NCBI RefSeq assembly: GCF_016804325.1
Contig: NZ_CP043627.1
Location: forward strand, 3,051,001 to 3,115,000
DNA: 64,000 bases
Reading direction: 5' to 3'
Source of the DNA: Methylobacterium aquaticum
Lineage (GTDB): Bacteria; Pseudomonadota; Alphaproteobacteria; Rhizobiales; Beijerinckiaceae
In this document: positions 1 through 8,057 of the stretch, in pieces
How the letters are laid out: every line of letters starts with the position of its first letter
Position numbering within the stretch: the first letter of the stretch is position 1
Translations under genes and position numbers: made by a program
Notes under the pieces: generated by a model
Database searches by the model: none
What the model saw: the letters and a program-made list of their open reading frames with translations, nothing else
Told to the model about the DNA's origin: nothing

Positions 1-249
1 GGTCGAATCGGGCGGGCCCTTGACCACGACGTGGTTGCCGAGCGCGGTCGCTACCACGCCGAGGCGCCGCTCCAGATGGGCGACGTTCTGGTCGTACTGG
101 CCGAAGACCAGGCTCGCCAGGCGGTTGTCGTCGAAGGTGAGGGCGATCTCCGCCGCCTCGCTCAGGCCCGCCACCGCCCGCGGGGCGAGTTCCCGCTCGC
201 GCGCGGGCTCACGCCCCCTCGGGCCGCGCCCGCCCTCTCCCATCGCCAT
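1..249 (-). CDS. phoH: PhoH family protein, N-terminal part only (cut by window edge)
   Basis: The minus-strand frame opens with ATG at 249 (a second in-frame ATG is at 243) and runs without a stop off the left edge, giving 83 residues. The segment IALTFDDNRLASLVFGQ followed by ALGNHVVVKG matches the region that precedes the P-loop ATPase domain in PhoH/PhoL-type proteins; that domain lies outside the window. PhoH proteins are cytoplasmic ATPases linked to RNA metabolism, and in alphaproteobacteria the gene normally follows miaB and precedes ybeY. Here it starts 11 bases after the miaB stop, so the two are probably co-transcribed. Family assignment rests on the N-terminus and this neighbourhood only. 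Confidence 0.8.
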   Translation of the reverse strand, partial: MAMGEGGRGPRGREPARERELAPRAVAGLSEAAEIALTFDDNRLASLVFGQYDQNVAHLERRLGVVATALGNHVVVKGPPDST

Positions 250-260
250 CCTGTCGTTCC

Positions 261-1700
261 TCACGCGGCGGCCGTCGTCGCGGCCGCATTGGCCGTTGCG
301 GCCGGGGTCGCGGTCAACGCCTCACCGAACAGGCTGTTCGAGCCGGCCCGGGTGATCCGCACCGGAATTTCCGTGCCGATACCCGCCACGTCGCCCTCGA
401 TCTGCACCGCCTGGAGATAGGGCGACTTGCCGGCGACCTGGCCCGGATGGCGACCTGGCTTCTCGAGCAGCACCGGCACGACCTGGCCGACGGTGGCGTG
501 GTTGAAGTCCTGGCGCTGGCGCTCGAGCAGGGCCTGCAACTCGGCCAGCCGCTCGCTCTTCACCGCCTCCGGCACCGCGTCGTCGCTCTCCGCCGCCGGC
601 GTACCGGGGCGCGGGCTGTACTTGAACGAGAAGGCGCTGGCGAAGCCGACATCGGCGATCAGCCGCATCGTCTCGGCGTGGTCGGCGTCGGTCTCGCCGG
701 GGAAGCCGACGATGAAGTCCGAGGAGAGCGCGATGTCGGGCCGCGCCGCCCGCACCCGGTCGATCAGCCGGCGATAGGTGTCGGCATCGTGCTTGCGGTT
801 CATGGCATGCAGGATCCGGTCCGAGCCCGACTGCACCGGCAGGTGCAGGTAGGGCATCAGGGCCGGCAGGTCGCGATGGGCCGCGATCAGCGCCTCGTCC
901 ATGTCGCGCGGGTGGCTGGTGGTGTAGCGCAGGCGCAGGACGCCGGGGATCGCGGCGACGCGGTGGAGCAGTTCCCCGAGCGTCCAGTCGCGCCCGTCCG
1001 GCCCGGGGCCGTGGAAGGCGTTGACGTTCTGGCCGATCAGGGTCAGCTCGCGGGCGCCGGCCGCCGCCAGCCGCTCGGCCTCGGCGACGATCTTGTCGAC
1101 CGGGCGCGACACCTCGGCCCCGCGGGTATAGGGCACGACGCAGAAGGCGCAGAACTTGTCGCAGCCCTCCTGCACGGTGAGGAACGCGGAGACGCCGGGA
1201 GTACGCCGGGCCGGCAGGTGGTCGAACTTGTCCTCGACCGGGAATTCGGTGTCGACGACCCGGCCGTCCTTCGAGGCCGCGAGCAGTTGCGGCAGGCGGT
1301 GGTAGCTCTGCGGGCCCACCACCACGTCGACGCCCGGGGCGCGGTTGAGGATCTCGCGGCCTTCGGCCTGCGCGACGCAGCCCGCCACCACCACCGTGGT
1401 GTCCCGGCCGGCCTCCGCCCGCTCGCCCTTCAGCACCCGCAGGCGGCCGAGCTCGGAATAGACCTTCTCCGCCGCCTTCTCGCGGATGTGGCAGGTGTTG
1501 AGGACGACGACGTCGGCCTCCTCGACGGCGCCGGTCTCGACGAAGCCCTCGCGGCCGAGCAGGTCGACCATCCGCGAGGCGTCGTAGACGTTCATCTGGC
1601 AGCCGTAGGATTTGACGAACGCTTTCTTCAACGAACCGGCCCTGAGCGGAGATGATCGGAGGTGGCGGGGACGGCCCGTGCGGAACCGCCTCCCCTTCAT
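261..1700 (-). CDS. miaB: tRNA-2-methylthio-N6-dimethylallyladenosine synthase MiaB
   Basis: A 479-residue methylthiotransferase that adds a methylthio group to i6A37 of tRNAs reading UNN codons, using two [4Fe-4S] clusters and S-adenosylmethionine. The N-terminal MTTase domain carries the three cluster cysteines (Cys34 in KSYGCQMN, Cys70 in LNTCHIRE, Cys108 in AGCVAQAEG). The radical SAM motif [10 protein letters not shown] lies near residue 180, and a C-terminal TRAM region ends the protein. The ATG at 1700 directly abuts the plsC stop (1701-1703), which suggests translational coupling. The product is extended by about 23 residues before the conserved [13 protein letters not shown], so an internal TTG start is an alternative. 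Operon order is plsC-miaB-phoH. Confidence 0.96.
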   Translation of the reverse strand: MKGRRFRTGRPRHLRSSPLRAGSLKKAFVKSYGCQMNVYDASRMVDLLGREGFVETGAVEEADVVVLNTCHIREKAAEKVYSELGRLRVLKGERAEAGRDTTVVVAGCVAQAEGREILNRAPGVDVVVGPQSYHRLPQLLAASKDGRVVDTEFPVEDKFDHLPARRTPGVSAFLTVQEGCDKFCAFCVVPYTRGAEVSRPVDKIVAEAERLAAAGARELTLIGQNVNAFHGPGPDGRDWTLGELLHRVAAIPGVLRLRYTTSHPRDMDEALIAAHRDLPALMPYLHLPVQSGSDRILHAMNRKHDADTYRRLIDRVRAARPDIALSSDFIVGFPGETDADHAETMRLIADVGFASAFSFKYSPRPGTPAAESDDAVPEAVKSERLAELQALLERQRQDFNHATVGQVVPVLLEKPGRHPGQVAGKSPYLQAVQIEGDVAGIGTEIPVRITRAGSNSLFGEALTATPAATANAAATTAAA

Positions 1701-2570
1701 TTACGCCGTCGCGGCCGGAATGAGAATAGGCGGCGCCTCGTGGGCGGGGCGCGGAGCGGGCATCGGCTCCGGGGCCGGCGGGCGGCCGGTGACCGCCTCC
1801 TGGAGCGCGCGGCGCACCGAGGCCTCGGCCAGCGCGGTGGCGGCCTTGCGGTCGGTGCCGGCCGCGAAGGCCACCGGCTCGCCCCAGGTCACCTGGACGT
1901 CGATCGGCCCGCGCTCGAAGAACAGCTTGACGCTGGGTCCCAGCGCCATGTCGCCGTACCAGGCGATGTCCGGGCGCTCGGACCGGGTCAGCGGCAGGCC
2001 GTGGCGGCGCGTATAGGCGATGCAGAGCGGCTGGAGCCGCACCCGGTCGAGCCCGCCCTCGGTGATCGCCGCCCGCGCCGCGCCGACCAGCGAGGTGCGG
2101 AACGGCAGGAGCCGGGTGCCGTCGCCGGTGGTGCCTTCGGCGAACAGCACGATCAGGTCGCCGTCGCGCAGGCGTCGGCTCATCTCGGTGTTGACCACCG
2201 CGGTGTGGCGCTTGCGGGCGCGATCGATGAACACCGTGCGCTGGAGCCGGGCGAGCGTGCCGATCACCGGCCAGCCGGCGATCTCGGACTTCGCCACGAA
2301 GGAGAGCGGCCGCACGCTCCCTAGCACCGGGATGTCGAGCCAGGAGATGTGGTTGGCGATGACGAGCGCCGCCTCGCCCGGGGCCGGCGGCGTGCCGGTC
2401 ACGGTGATGCGGAGCTGGAACAGGCGGACGAAGACCCGGTGCAGCCAGACCGGCGCATGCCCGGCGAACCGCCCCCGCCCGAGCTTCAGGGCGAGCCAGT
2501 GGGGTCCTGCGAGGAGCGCGAAGGTCAGGGCATAGGCGAGGAGCCGCAGGCCGGCGACGAGATACGTCAT
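1701..2570 (-). CDS. plsC: 1-acyl-sn-glycerol-3-phosphate acyltransferase
   Basis: A 289-residue membrane-associated acyltransferase that makes phosphatidic acid from lysophosphatidic acid in phospholipid synthesis. It has an N-terminal hydrophobic anchor (residues about 3-25), the block I motif NHISWLD in place of the classical NHxxxxD, the block III motif FAEGTTGDG, and the block II segment FIDR. The C-terminus is rich in Pro and Ala. The ATG at 2570 is chosen because the open frame further upstream is low-complexity intergenic sequence. The gene is first in a tight plsC-miaB-phoH operon, the usual order in Rhizobiales. A related lyso-ornithine lipid acyltransferase (OlsA) function cannot be excluded from motifs alone. 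Confidence 0.88.
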   Translation of the reverse strand: MTYLVAGLRLLAYALTFALLAGPHWLALKLGRGRFAGHAPVWLHRVFVRLFQLRITVTGTPPAPGEAALVIANHISWLDIPVLGSVRPLSFVAKSEIAGWPVIGTLARLQRTVFIDRARKRHTAVVNTEMSRRLRDGDLIVLFAEGTTGDGTRLLPFRTSLVGAARAAITEGGLDRVRLQPLCIAYTRRHGLPLTRSERPDIAWYGDMALGPSVKLFFERGPIDVQVTWGEPVAFAAGTDRKAATALAEASVRRALQEAVTGRPPAPEPMPAPRPAHEAPPILIPAATA

Positions 2571-3017
2571 GGTTCGACGGCGTGGTGCTCGGCTCGGGGA
2601 GGTGTTTTCGCGGGTCGCGCGGTCTGGGCCGCGTGTGGTCTGCCGCATACCAAGTCCGGCCGTGGGCGTCCACCGCGCCGGATCGCCCTGCCAATCGCAA
2701 GGCTGTCTGGGCAAGGACGTGGCGTAGGTATCCCCTCTCCGCTGGCGGCTATCGCCTTCACACAACTCGGCTTGAGCGCTTCTCCCCTTGAAGGTAGCGC
2801 GTCTCCCCTCCCCCTTGTGGGGAGGGGTATGGGGTGGGGGTGGTGCAGGAGGCACCGCTGAGGCTTCTCCGGCACCACCCCCACCCCTAACCCCTCCCCA
2901 CAAGGGGGAGGGGAAAGCGCGCGAATTTACAAAGGTTTAGCTCCCAGAGAAGGAGTATGAGTCCGCGGGGAGAAGGGAAACCTGCGCCATTTTCCTCCCC
3001 CGCCGCCCCGTAATCCC
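2571..3017. other. Intergenic region holding palindrome C1
   Basis: No gene is supported in this 447-base gap between rimI and plsC, both read leftward. The short frames that cover it are arginine- or proline-rich shadows of repetitive DNA. The centre is occupied by a C/G-rich inverted repeat (see 2798-2919). The promoter of the plsC operon should lie in the right part of the gap on the minus strand, but I cannot point to convincing -35/-10 boxes. Confidence 0.6.
2798..2919. repeat. Intergenic palindrome, family C copy 1
   Basis: Two arms of roughly 45-48 bases face each other. The left arm begins GCGTCTCCCCTCCCCCTTGT and the right arm ends CACAAGGGGGAGGGG followed by AAAGCGC. Each arm contains its own smaller hairpin around CTTGTGGGGAGGGG or its complement. 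The loop is about 20 bases. Similar C/G-run palindromes lie at 10850-11030 and 38240-38405. Confidence 0.75.
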
Positions 3018-3500
3018 CTACCCCAACGCCGCCTGCATCATGATCGCGTTGGCGCGGCTGCCGTCGGGCCTTGCGTAGTAGCTCGCCCGCCGGCCGGTCT
3101 CGGCGAAGCGGTAGCGGTGGTAGAGGGCGAGCGCGGCGGCGTTGCCGTCATCGACCTCGAGATGGACCCGGCGCACGCCGGCATCCTCCAGGGCGACGAG
3201 ATGCGCGCGGAGGAGCTGGCGGCTCAGGCCCGCACCGCGGGAGGCGGGGCCGAGCACGATGGTGAGGATCTCGGCCTCGTCGAGCACCTGGCGCGACAGA
3301 ACGAAGCCGCCGATCACCGTGCCGAGCATCAAGGCGTGGGCGATGTGCCCGCGCTCGCACAGCATGCGCTCGAACTCGTCCGCCTCCCAGGGCCGCGCGA
3401 AGGCGGTGGCGTGGAGCGCCGCGAGCTCTCCGGCCCGGTCGGCCGAGATCAGGGGCGCGACATGGGCGGTCGGGGGAGAGCGGAACGGCATCCACTTCAT
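3018..3500 (-). CDS. rimI: Ribosomal-protein-alanine N-acetyltransferase RimI (GNAT)
   Basis: A 160-residue GNAT acetyltransferase that in the RimI family acetylates the N-terminal alanine of ribosomal protein S18 with acetyl-CoA. The acetyl-CoA binding loop lies in the stretch LGPASRGAGLSRQLL, and the substrate-side strand motif LEVDDGNAAALALYHRYRF resembles the LEVR-NxxAxxLYxxxGF signature of RimI. It begins 11 bases after the tsaB stop. A tsaB-rimI pair is a conserved arrangement in many bacteria and strongly supports the name. The Glu-Val-Asp-Asp version of the strand motif (rather than Glu-Val-Arg) is a small deviation from the textbook consensus. Confidence 0.9.
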   Translation of the reverse strand: MKWMPFRSPPTAHVAPLISADRAGELAALHATAFARPWEADEFERMLCERGHIAHALMLGTVIGGFVLSRQVLDEAEILTIVLGPASRGAGLSRQLLRAHLVALEDAGVRRVHLEVDDGNAAALALYHRYRFAETGRRASYYARPDGSRANAIMMQAALG

Positions 3501-3511
3501 CGGGGTCTCCG

Positions 3512-4210
3512 TCAGCGGCGGGCGAGGCGGGCGTGGTCCTGCGGCTGGGCGTCCGGCCCGCGCAGGTAGAGAGGACGGGCGAGGGCCTGGGCCGGATCGG
3601 CGACGAGGCCGAGCGAGGCCACCCAGGCGATCTGCGGGGCGATGTGCCCCTCCGGCACCACGGCGCGGTTGCCCAGGGCGGTCGCGGCGGCGGCGAGCGC
3701 CGGGGCGGCGGAACCGGCGAGCGCCGCCGGGCCGTGCCCGAGGAGCCGCACGGCGTCCGCCAGCGGCAGCAGGCTCGGCGGCACGGCGATGCCGCCGTCC
3801 TGGCTCAGGGCCTGGAAATAGACGTGGCCGTGGCGCGCATCGATCGCGGCGGCGAGCAGGTAGCCCTGGCCGAGGAAATCCTCTTCCGCCGCGAGCAGCG
3901 GCGCCAGCAGGGCCGACAGGGTGGTGACGCCGACGACCGGGATGCCGCAGGCCAGGCCCACGGCGCGGGCGGCCGAGAGGCCGACCCGCAGGCCCGTATA
4001 GGAGCCCGGCCCCACCGTGACGGCGACCCGGTCCAGGCTCTCGAACCCGCCCTCGACCCGGGCGATGACCCGCTCGACGAGGGGCAGCAGCGCCTCGGCA
4101 TGGCCGCGGGCGAGGTCCATGCTCTCCTGGGCCAGGGGCTCGGGCGACGCATCCGCCATGATGCAGGCCGCGCAGCGCTCCAGCGCCGTATCGATGGCCA
4201 GGATCCGCAT
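3512..4210 (-). CDS. tsaB: tRNA threonylcarbamoyladenosine biosynthesis protein TsaB
   Basis: A 232-residue ASKHA-fold protein, partner of TsaD, TsaE and TsaC in making the universal t6A37 modification of ANN-decoding tRNAs. The N-terminus MRILAIDTALERCAACI is the typical phosphate-1-like strand, and the signature VGPGSYTGLRVGLSAARA is diagnostic of TsaB. The ATG at 4210 begins exactly at the conserved N-terminus; the longer open frame to 4324 has no family support. It is probably co-transcribed with rimI. The length is normal for the family and no catalytic metal-binding histidines are expected in TsaB. Confidence 0.95.
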   Translation of the reverse strand: MRILAIDTALERCAACIMADASPEPLAQESMDLARGHAEALLPLVERVIARVEGGFESLDRVAVTVGPGSYTGLRVGLSAARAVGLACGIPVVGVTTLSALLAPLLAAEEDFLGQGYLLAAAIDARHGHVYFQALSQDGGIAVPPSLLPLADAVRLLGHGPAALAGSAAPALAAAATALGNRAVVPEGHIAPQIAWVASLGLVADPAQALARPLYLRGPDAQPQDHARLARR

Positions 4211-4480
4211 CACAGTCAGGCTCCGCCCTCTCTCGTCCGCGGGGTTGGGACGCCGCGGCCGGGTCCGTGACGCCGGCCGCGCCGGGCCGCTCGTCGGCCC
4301 GCCGCTTGAATCCCAGCCTGGCACAGACAGGTTAACATAAGAAGGACCGCCCCACGTATGGCGAGGCGGCCCGGTTCGGTTCAGCCTTTAGATCATCCCC
4401 CGCCGGGGAGGAAACCGGTCGGCGGCAGAAACGACGCTCCCGCCTCGCCGATCTGCGGGCGGCGGGCGGCGGGGGCGCCT

Positions 4481-5046
4481 TTACGAGACCGCCTGGACCT
4501 CGCGCACGTCCGGCAGGAAGTGGCGGAAGAGGTTCTGCACGCCCTGGCGCAGGGTGGCGGTGGAGGACGGGCAGCCCGAGCAGGCGCCCTTCATCTCCAG
4601 GTACACCACGCCATCGCGAAAGCCCCGGAAGGTGATGTCGCCGCCGTCGCCCGCCACCGCCGGGCGCACCCGGGTCTCGAGCAGGTCCTTGATGGTGACG
4701 ACCGTGTCGGCGTCGGCCTCGTCGTAGAACTCCTCCGCCGCCTCCTCGGGGCGTGGCCGGCCTCCATGACCGGGGCGCCGGACATGAAGTGCTCCATGAT
4801 GGCGCCGAGCACCGCGGGCTTGACCTGCGGCCAGCCGGGCTCGCCCTCGGCCTTGGTCACCGAGATGAAGTCGTGGCCGAGATAGACGCCGGAGACGCCC
4901 TGGACGCCGAACAGGGCGCGGGCGAGCGGCGAGCGCAAAGCTGCACCCTCGTCCCGGGCCTCGAAGGTGCCCTCGGGCAGGACGACCTTGCCGGGCAGGA
5001 ACTTCAGGGTGGCGGGGTTCGGGGTGGCTTCGGTCTGGATGAACAT
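4481..5046 (-). CDS. NifU-like Fe-S scaffold, Nfu type (one apparent frameshift)
   Basis: The first frame (start 5046) encodes the Nfu N-terminal domain beginning MFIQTEATPNPATLKFLPGK. After residue about 98 the reading continues in another frame as EEFYDEADADTVV and then the NifU C-terminal domain, with the cluster ligands CSGC in KGACSGCPSSTATLRQG, ending at the stop 4481-4483. Adding one base to the four-G run at 4748-4751 joins the two halves into a normal protein of about 188 residues. The family delivers [4Fe-4S] clusters to client enzymes in the cytoplasm. The break is probably a base-calling error (see findings); if real, it would remove the cluster-binding domain. Confidence 0.88.
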
Positions 5047-5175
5047 CGGTGATCCTCGAGACGTTCTCTGCGCCGGTTCAAGGCCGGCCGGGAACGGCGC
5101 AAGGTCCGTCGGGACCCCCGCGCCTGCCCGCAGATGTGGACCCGAACGGGCGAAAGCTCAATGGAGCAGGCGCCG

Positions 5176-5679
5176 TTATCCGGCGAGCGCCGTGATTTCC
5201 GCCTCGCTCAGGGCGCCGGGCACGATCACCACCGGCACCGGGAAGCTGCCGGCGCTCCGCCCGGCGATCGAGGTGACGAGCGGCCCCGGCCCCTCGCCGC
5301 CGGCGGCGGCGCCGAGCACCAGGAAGGCGATGTCCTCATCGGCCTCGATCTGGCGCAGGATCGCCTCGGCGCGCTCGCCGGTCCGCACCACCAGCTCGGG
5401 ATCGACGCCCGCCGCCTGCCGCGCCGCCGCCGCGAGCGCCTCCAGGCGCGCACGCGTCTCGGCCTCGGCCTCGGCCCGCATCGCGTCGCCGACGCCGAGC
5501 CATTCCATCGTCTCGGGCGGCTCGGCCACCGCCAGCATCACCACCCGGGCCCCGAGCCGCGCCGCCCGGCGCACGGCGAAATGCACCGCGCGGTCGCATT
5601 CCGGCGTCTCGTCGACCAGCACCATGAACTTGAGCCGATGCCCGGCCTCGAAGGACCGGCGCCGCTTGATCTTGACCAT
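5176..5679 (-). CDS. Universal stress protein UspA family
   Basis: A 167-residue single-domain Usp protein. It has a basic leader MVKIKRRRSF, then the typical first strand LKFMVLVDETPECDRAVHFA, a helix-rich centre, and near the C-terminus a strand-loop-strand LVLGAAAGGEGPG...PVPVVIVPG. The ATP-binding Usp consensus GxxGxxGx9GS is altered here, the loop reading GAAAGGEGPG, so nucleotide binding is uncertain. The ATG at 5679 is chosen because upstream translation lacks Usp similarity. The gene stands alone, 129 bases from the Nfu gene and divergent from the Sia-type operon across a 487-base gap. Confidence 0.88.
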   Translation of the reverse strand: MVKIKRRRSFEAGHRLKFMVLVDETPECDRAVHFAVRRAARLGARVVMLAVAEPPETMEWLGVGDAMRAEAEAETRARLEALAAAARQAAGVDPELVVRTGERAEAILRQIEADEDIAFLVLGAAAGGEGPGPLVTSIAGRSAGSFPVPVVIVPGALSEAEITALAG

Positions 5680-6166
5680 GCCCGGACGCCCTTCCGCCGA
5701 CGGCCGATGCTGCCCGCGCCGCCGGTCGCCCGCAAGGGGCGAGGCCAGGGGCAAGGCAAGCGGGACAGGGAGCGGCGCGCGGGGAGGACGGCTCGCCCCG
5801 GCATCCAGGCCCCGAATCGGTGGATGCGAGGCCGGTCCGGCGCTCCACTCCCGGCCCGGGATCGGCGACGGCAACGGCGCGATTGAATTGCCTGCAAGAT
5901 CGCCCTCGCGGCAGGATCGCCTGCGACTGCACAACCGGAAAGCAGGTGGCGAAATTTTTAAGCATATCCTGAATGGAAAGCCGCCACGCGGCGAGCGGTC
6001 GACGAAAAAATCCTGTCGACTGTGTGCGGACTTCCGTTGTGCAATGCAGTAACACTCCAGTGAGCCCTTCCCGGCTATCATGACGCCTGGCCGCCTTCGG
6101 CGGGCAAGGCGGGCGGCGGGGGCGAGAGGCTTCGCGGCCGGCGCGCCGGGGCGGGAGAAGAGAACG
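5680..6166. other. Divergent intergenic region between uspA-like gene and sia operon
   Basis: No gene is supported. The right half (about 5940-6060) is relatively A+T-rich for this genome and contains TTTTTAAGCATAT, and near 6040 a TTGTGCAATGCAG element resembling one half of the phasin-promoter palindromes at 40 kb. This is the likely promoter region for the Sia-type operon and possibly for the divergent stress gene. Confidence 0.5.
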
Positions 6167-6721
6167 GTGCTCGCATCTGACTTCATGGCGTTCCACGAGG
6201 CGTCCCGGCGCAACGGGATCATCCTGTCGTTCGGCGGCGATCTGTCGGAGAACGTGCTGTTCTCCCTCGGCGAGGTCCTGAAGCTGCGGATGCAGCAGGG
6301 CGCCACCGATGCCGGCGTGTCGAAGCGGGTCTTCTCGATCTTCGTCGAGCAGGCGCAGAACGTCATCCGCTACTCGGCGGACAAGCTGGTGCCGCACGGC
6401 TCGCCCGCGAGCGGCATGGTCAGCTCGGGCCTGATCGTCGTCGGCATCGAGGACGGGCGCTTCTTCGTCGCCTGCGGCAACGAGGTCCCGGGCGAGCACG
6501 TCACGGCGTTGCGCGCCCGGCTCGACCACATCGTCGGCCTGTCGGGCGAGGAACTGAAGAAGTATTATCGCGAGCGGCTGCGCCAGCCCGCCGAGGAGGG
6601 CAGCTTCGGCGGCAGCATCGGGCTGATCGAGATCGCCCGGCGCTCCAGCGCCCCGGTCGAGTACGACTTCCAGGCACGCGGCGACGACCGCTCGTTCTTC
6701 TGCCTCAAGGCCTTCATCTGA
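6167..6721 (+). CDS. siaB: SiaB-like protein kinase of the SiaABCD pathway (DUF6272 type)
   Basis: About 184 residues from a GTG at 6167 preceded by a purine-rich GGGAGAAGAG; an ATG at 6185 is the alternative. It resembles the SiaB family, a GHKL-like ATPase fold that phosphorylates SiaC. The segment SIFVEQAQNVIRYS looks like the N-box, and GSFGGSIGLIEIARR like a degenerate G2 box. In Pseudomonas aeruginosa SiaB opposes the phosphatase SiaA in setting the phosphorylation state of SiaC. It lies first in a four-gene operon, 11 bases before siaC. Assignment rests on these motifs plus the matching set of neighbours. Confidence 0.85.
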   Translation: MLASDFMAFHEASRRNGIILSFGGDLSENVLFSLGEVLKLRMQQGATDAGVSKRVFSIFVEQAQNVIRYSADKLVPHGSPASGMVSSGLIVVGIEDGRFFVACGNEVPGEHVTALRARLDHIVGLSGEELKKYYRERLRQPAEEGSFGGSIGLIEIARRSSAPVEYDFQARGDDRSFFCLKAFI

Positions 6722-6732
6722 GGCGCCCGACG

Positions 6733-7119
6733 ATGGACCGCATCCAGATCCCCGCCACCAGCCGCTCGCCGCTGGTCGATTTCGACTTTGCCGCCGGGCG
6801 CCTGCTCCTGCGCGGCGAATCCTACCCCGAGGACGCCGCTGCCTTCTACGGCCCGCTGCTCCAGGCCCTGCGCGCCTGCCTGGAGGAGGAGGGCGAGCCG
6901 ATCACCTTCGAGGTGGCCCTGTCCTACTTCAACTCGTCGAGCGCCAAGGCGTTGATGAACCTGTTCATGCCGCTCGAGGATGCCGCCGAGGGGGGCCGTG
7001 CGGTGACGATCCGCTGGCTCTACGCGGAAGGAGACGACACCATCGCGGAAGCCGGCGAGGACTTTTCCGCGGATTTCTCCCATGCCCGGTTCGAGATGGT
7101 GCAGGAGACGGCGGCATGA
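6733..7119 (+). CDS. siaC: SiaC-like phosphoprotein (DUF1987)
   Basis: A 128-residue DUF1987 protein. In P. aeruginosa unphosphorylated SiaC binds and activates the diguanylate cyclase SiaD, and phosphorylation at Thr68 blocks this. The family signature around the acceptor is Y-x-N-T-S-S-x-K-x-L; here residues 65-74 read YFNSSSAKAL, so position 68 is Ser67+1 in place of Thr. The opening segment with FDFAAGRLLLRGESYPED is also typical of the family. The ATG at 6733 follows siaB closely, and the stop overlaps the siaD start (ATGA, 7116-7119), which points to coupled translation. Confidence 0.92.
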   Translation: MDRIQIPATSRSPLVDFDFAAGRLLLRGESYPEDAAAFYGPLLQALRACLEEEGEPITFEVALSYFNSSSAKALMNLFMPLEDAAEGGRAVTIRWLYAEGDDTIAEAGEDFSADFSHARFEMVQETAA

Positions 7120-8057
7120 CGACCAGGAGGCTTCCGGAGCCCGTGGCGACGACCGACGGCGAGGCTCCCCCGGAGCCCGAGACGGGACAGCGCGGCAACG
7201 GGGCGAAGCGTCCCGGGGGACCGGCCAACGTCTTCAGCCTGTTCGACAACGAGGAGGCGATCCTCGACCGGACCGAGGTGATGCTGACCCAGCTCGCCGC
7301 GGTGGCGGACGGGGTGAAGGTGCTGGCCGAGGCCTATCGCCGGGGCTACCGCGAGCAGCGCCGGCTGGTGCGCCTGAGCGACCGGATGCAGGCCGACCTC
7401 CAGAAGGCCAACAAGCGCCTCGGCGAGCAGCAGCGCGACCTGCAGAACCTGAACGAGGCCCTGTCGGGCGAGATCGAGACCAGCGCCCGCCTGGAGGCGG
7501 AGCTGCGCCGGCTCGCCGATACCGACCCGCTGACCGGGGCGCTCGCCCGCCGGCGCTTCCTGGAGGTCTGCGCCCGCGACTGGCCGCGCCGTCCCGGGCA
7601 GCGCGCCTGCCTGCTGATGCTCGACCTCGACCGGTTCAAGCTCGTCAACGACAGCCACGGCCACGCCGCCGGCGACGCGGCGCTGATCGCCTTCGTCGTC
7701 GCCTGCCGCTCGGCCCTGCGTTCCCTCGACGCGGTCGGGCGGCTCGGGGGCGAGGAATTCGCGGTCCTGCTGGTCGAGACCGGGCCCGAGGACGCGGCCG
7801 TGATCGCCGAGCGCATCCGGGCCACTGTCGCGGGCAATCCCGTCGCCACCGAGGACGGGCCGATCGGCATCACGGTCAGCATCGGCCTCGCGGCGGCCGG
7901 GCCGGGGGAGAGCTTCCAGTCCGCGATGCGCCGGGCCGACGCGGCGCTCTATGCGGCCAAGCGCGGCGGCCGCAACCGGGTCGAGCGGGCCCCCTCCCCG
8001 GAGGCCGAGCCGGAGACGCATGCTCAGGAGACGGGCGGCTCGGAGACGCGCGGGTGA
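7116..8057 (+). CDS. siaD: SiaD-like diguanylate cyclase (GGDEF)
   Basis: A 313-residue cyclase that makes cyclic di-GMP from GTP. Residues 1-40 are low-complexity, residues about 78-135 form a coiled coil, and the GGDEF domain follows from DTDPLTGALARRRF. The active-site loop is GGEEF at 211-215, and an intact inhibitory I-site RSLD sits at 202-205 with the usual five-residue spacing. No sensor or transmembrane domain is present, which fits a soluble cyclase activated by SiaC through its coiled-coil stalk. The start overlaps siaC by four bases, and the stop overlaps the GTG start of siaA. Confidence 0.95.
   Translation: MTTRRLPEPVATTDGEAPPEPETGQRGNGAKRPGGPANVFSLFDNEEAILDRTEVMLTQLAAVADGVKVLAEAYRRGYREQRRLVRLSDRMQADLQKANKRLGEQQRDLQNLNEALSGEIETSARLEAELRRLADTDPLTGALARRRFLEVCARDWPRRPGQRACLLMLDLDRFKLVNDSHGHAAGDAALIAFVVACRSALRSLDAVGRLGGEEFAVLLVETGPEDAAVIAERIRATVAGNPVATEDGPIGITVSIGLAAAGPGESFQSAMRRADAALYAAKRGGRNRVERAPSPEAEPETHAQETGGSETRG

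Noticed and set aside
322..2700. Antisense-like 792-codon minus-strand frame across miaB and plsC
   Set aside because: It is an out-of-frame shadow of two well-supported genes, with arginine/proline/alanine-rich composition and no domain.
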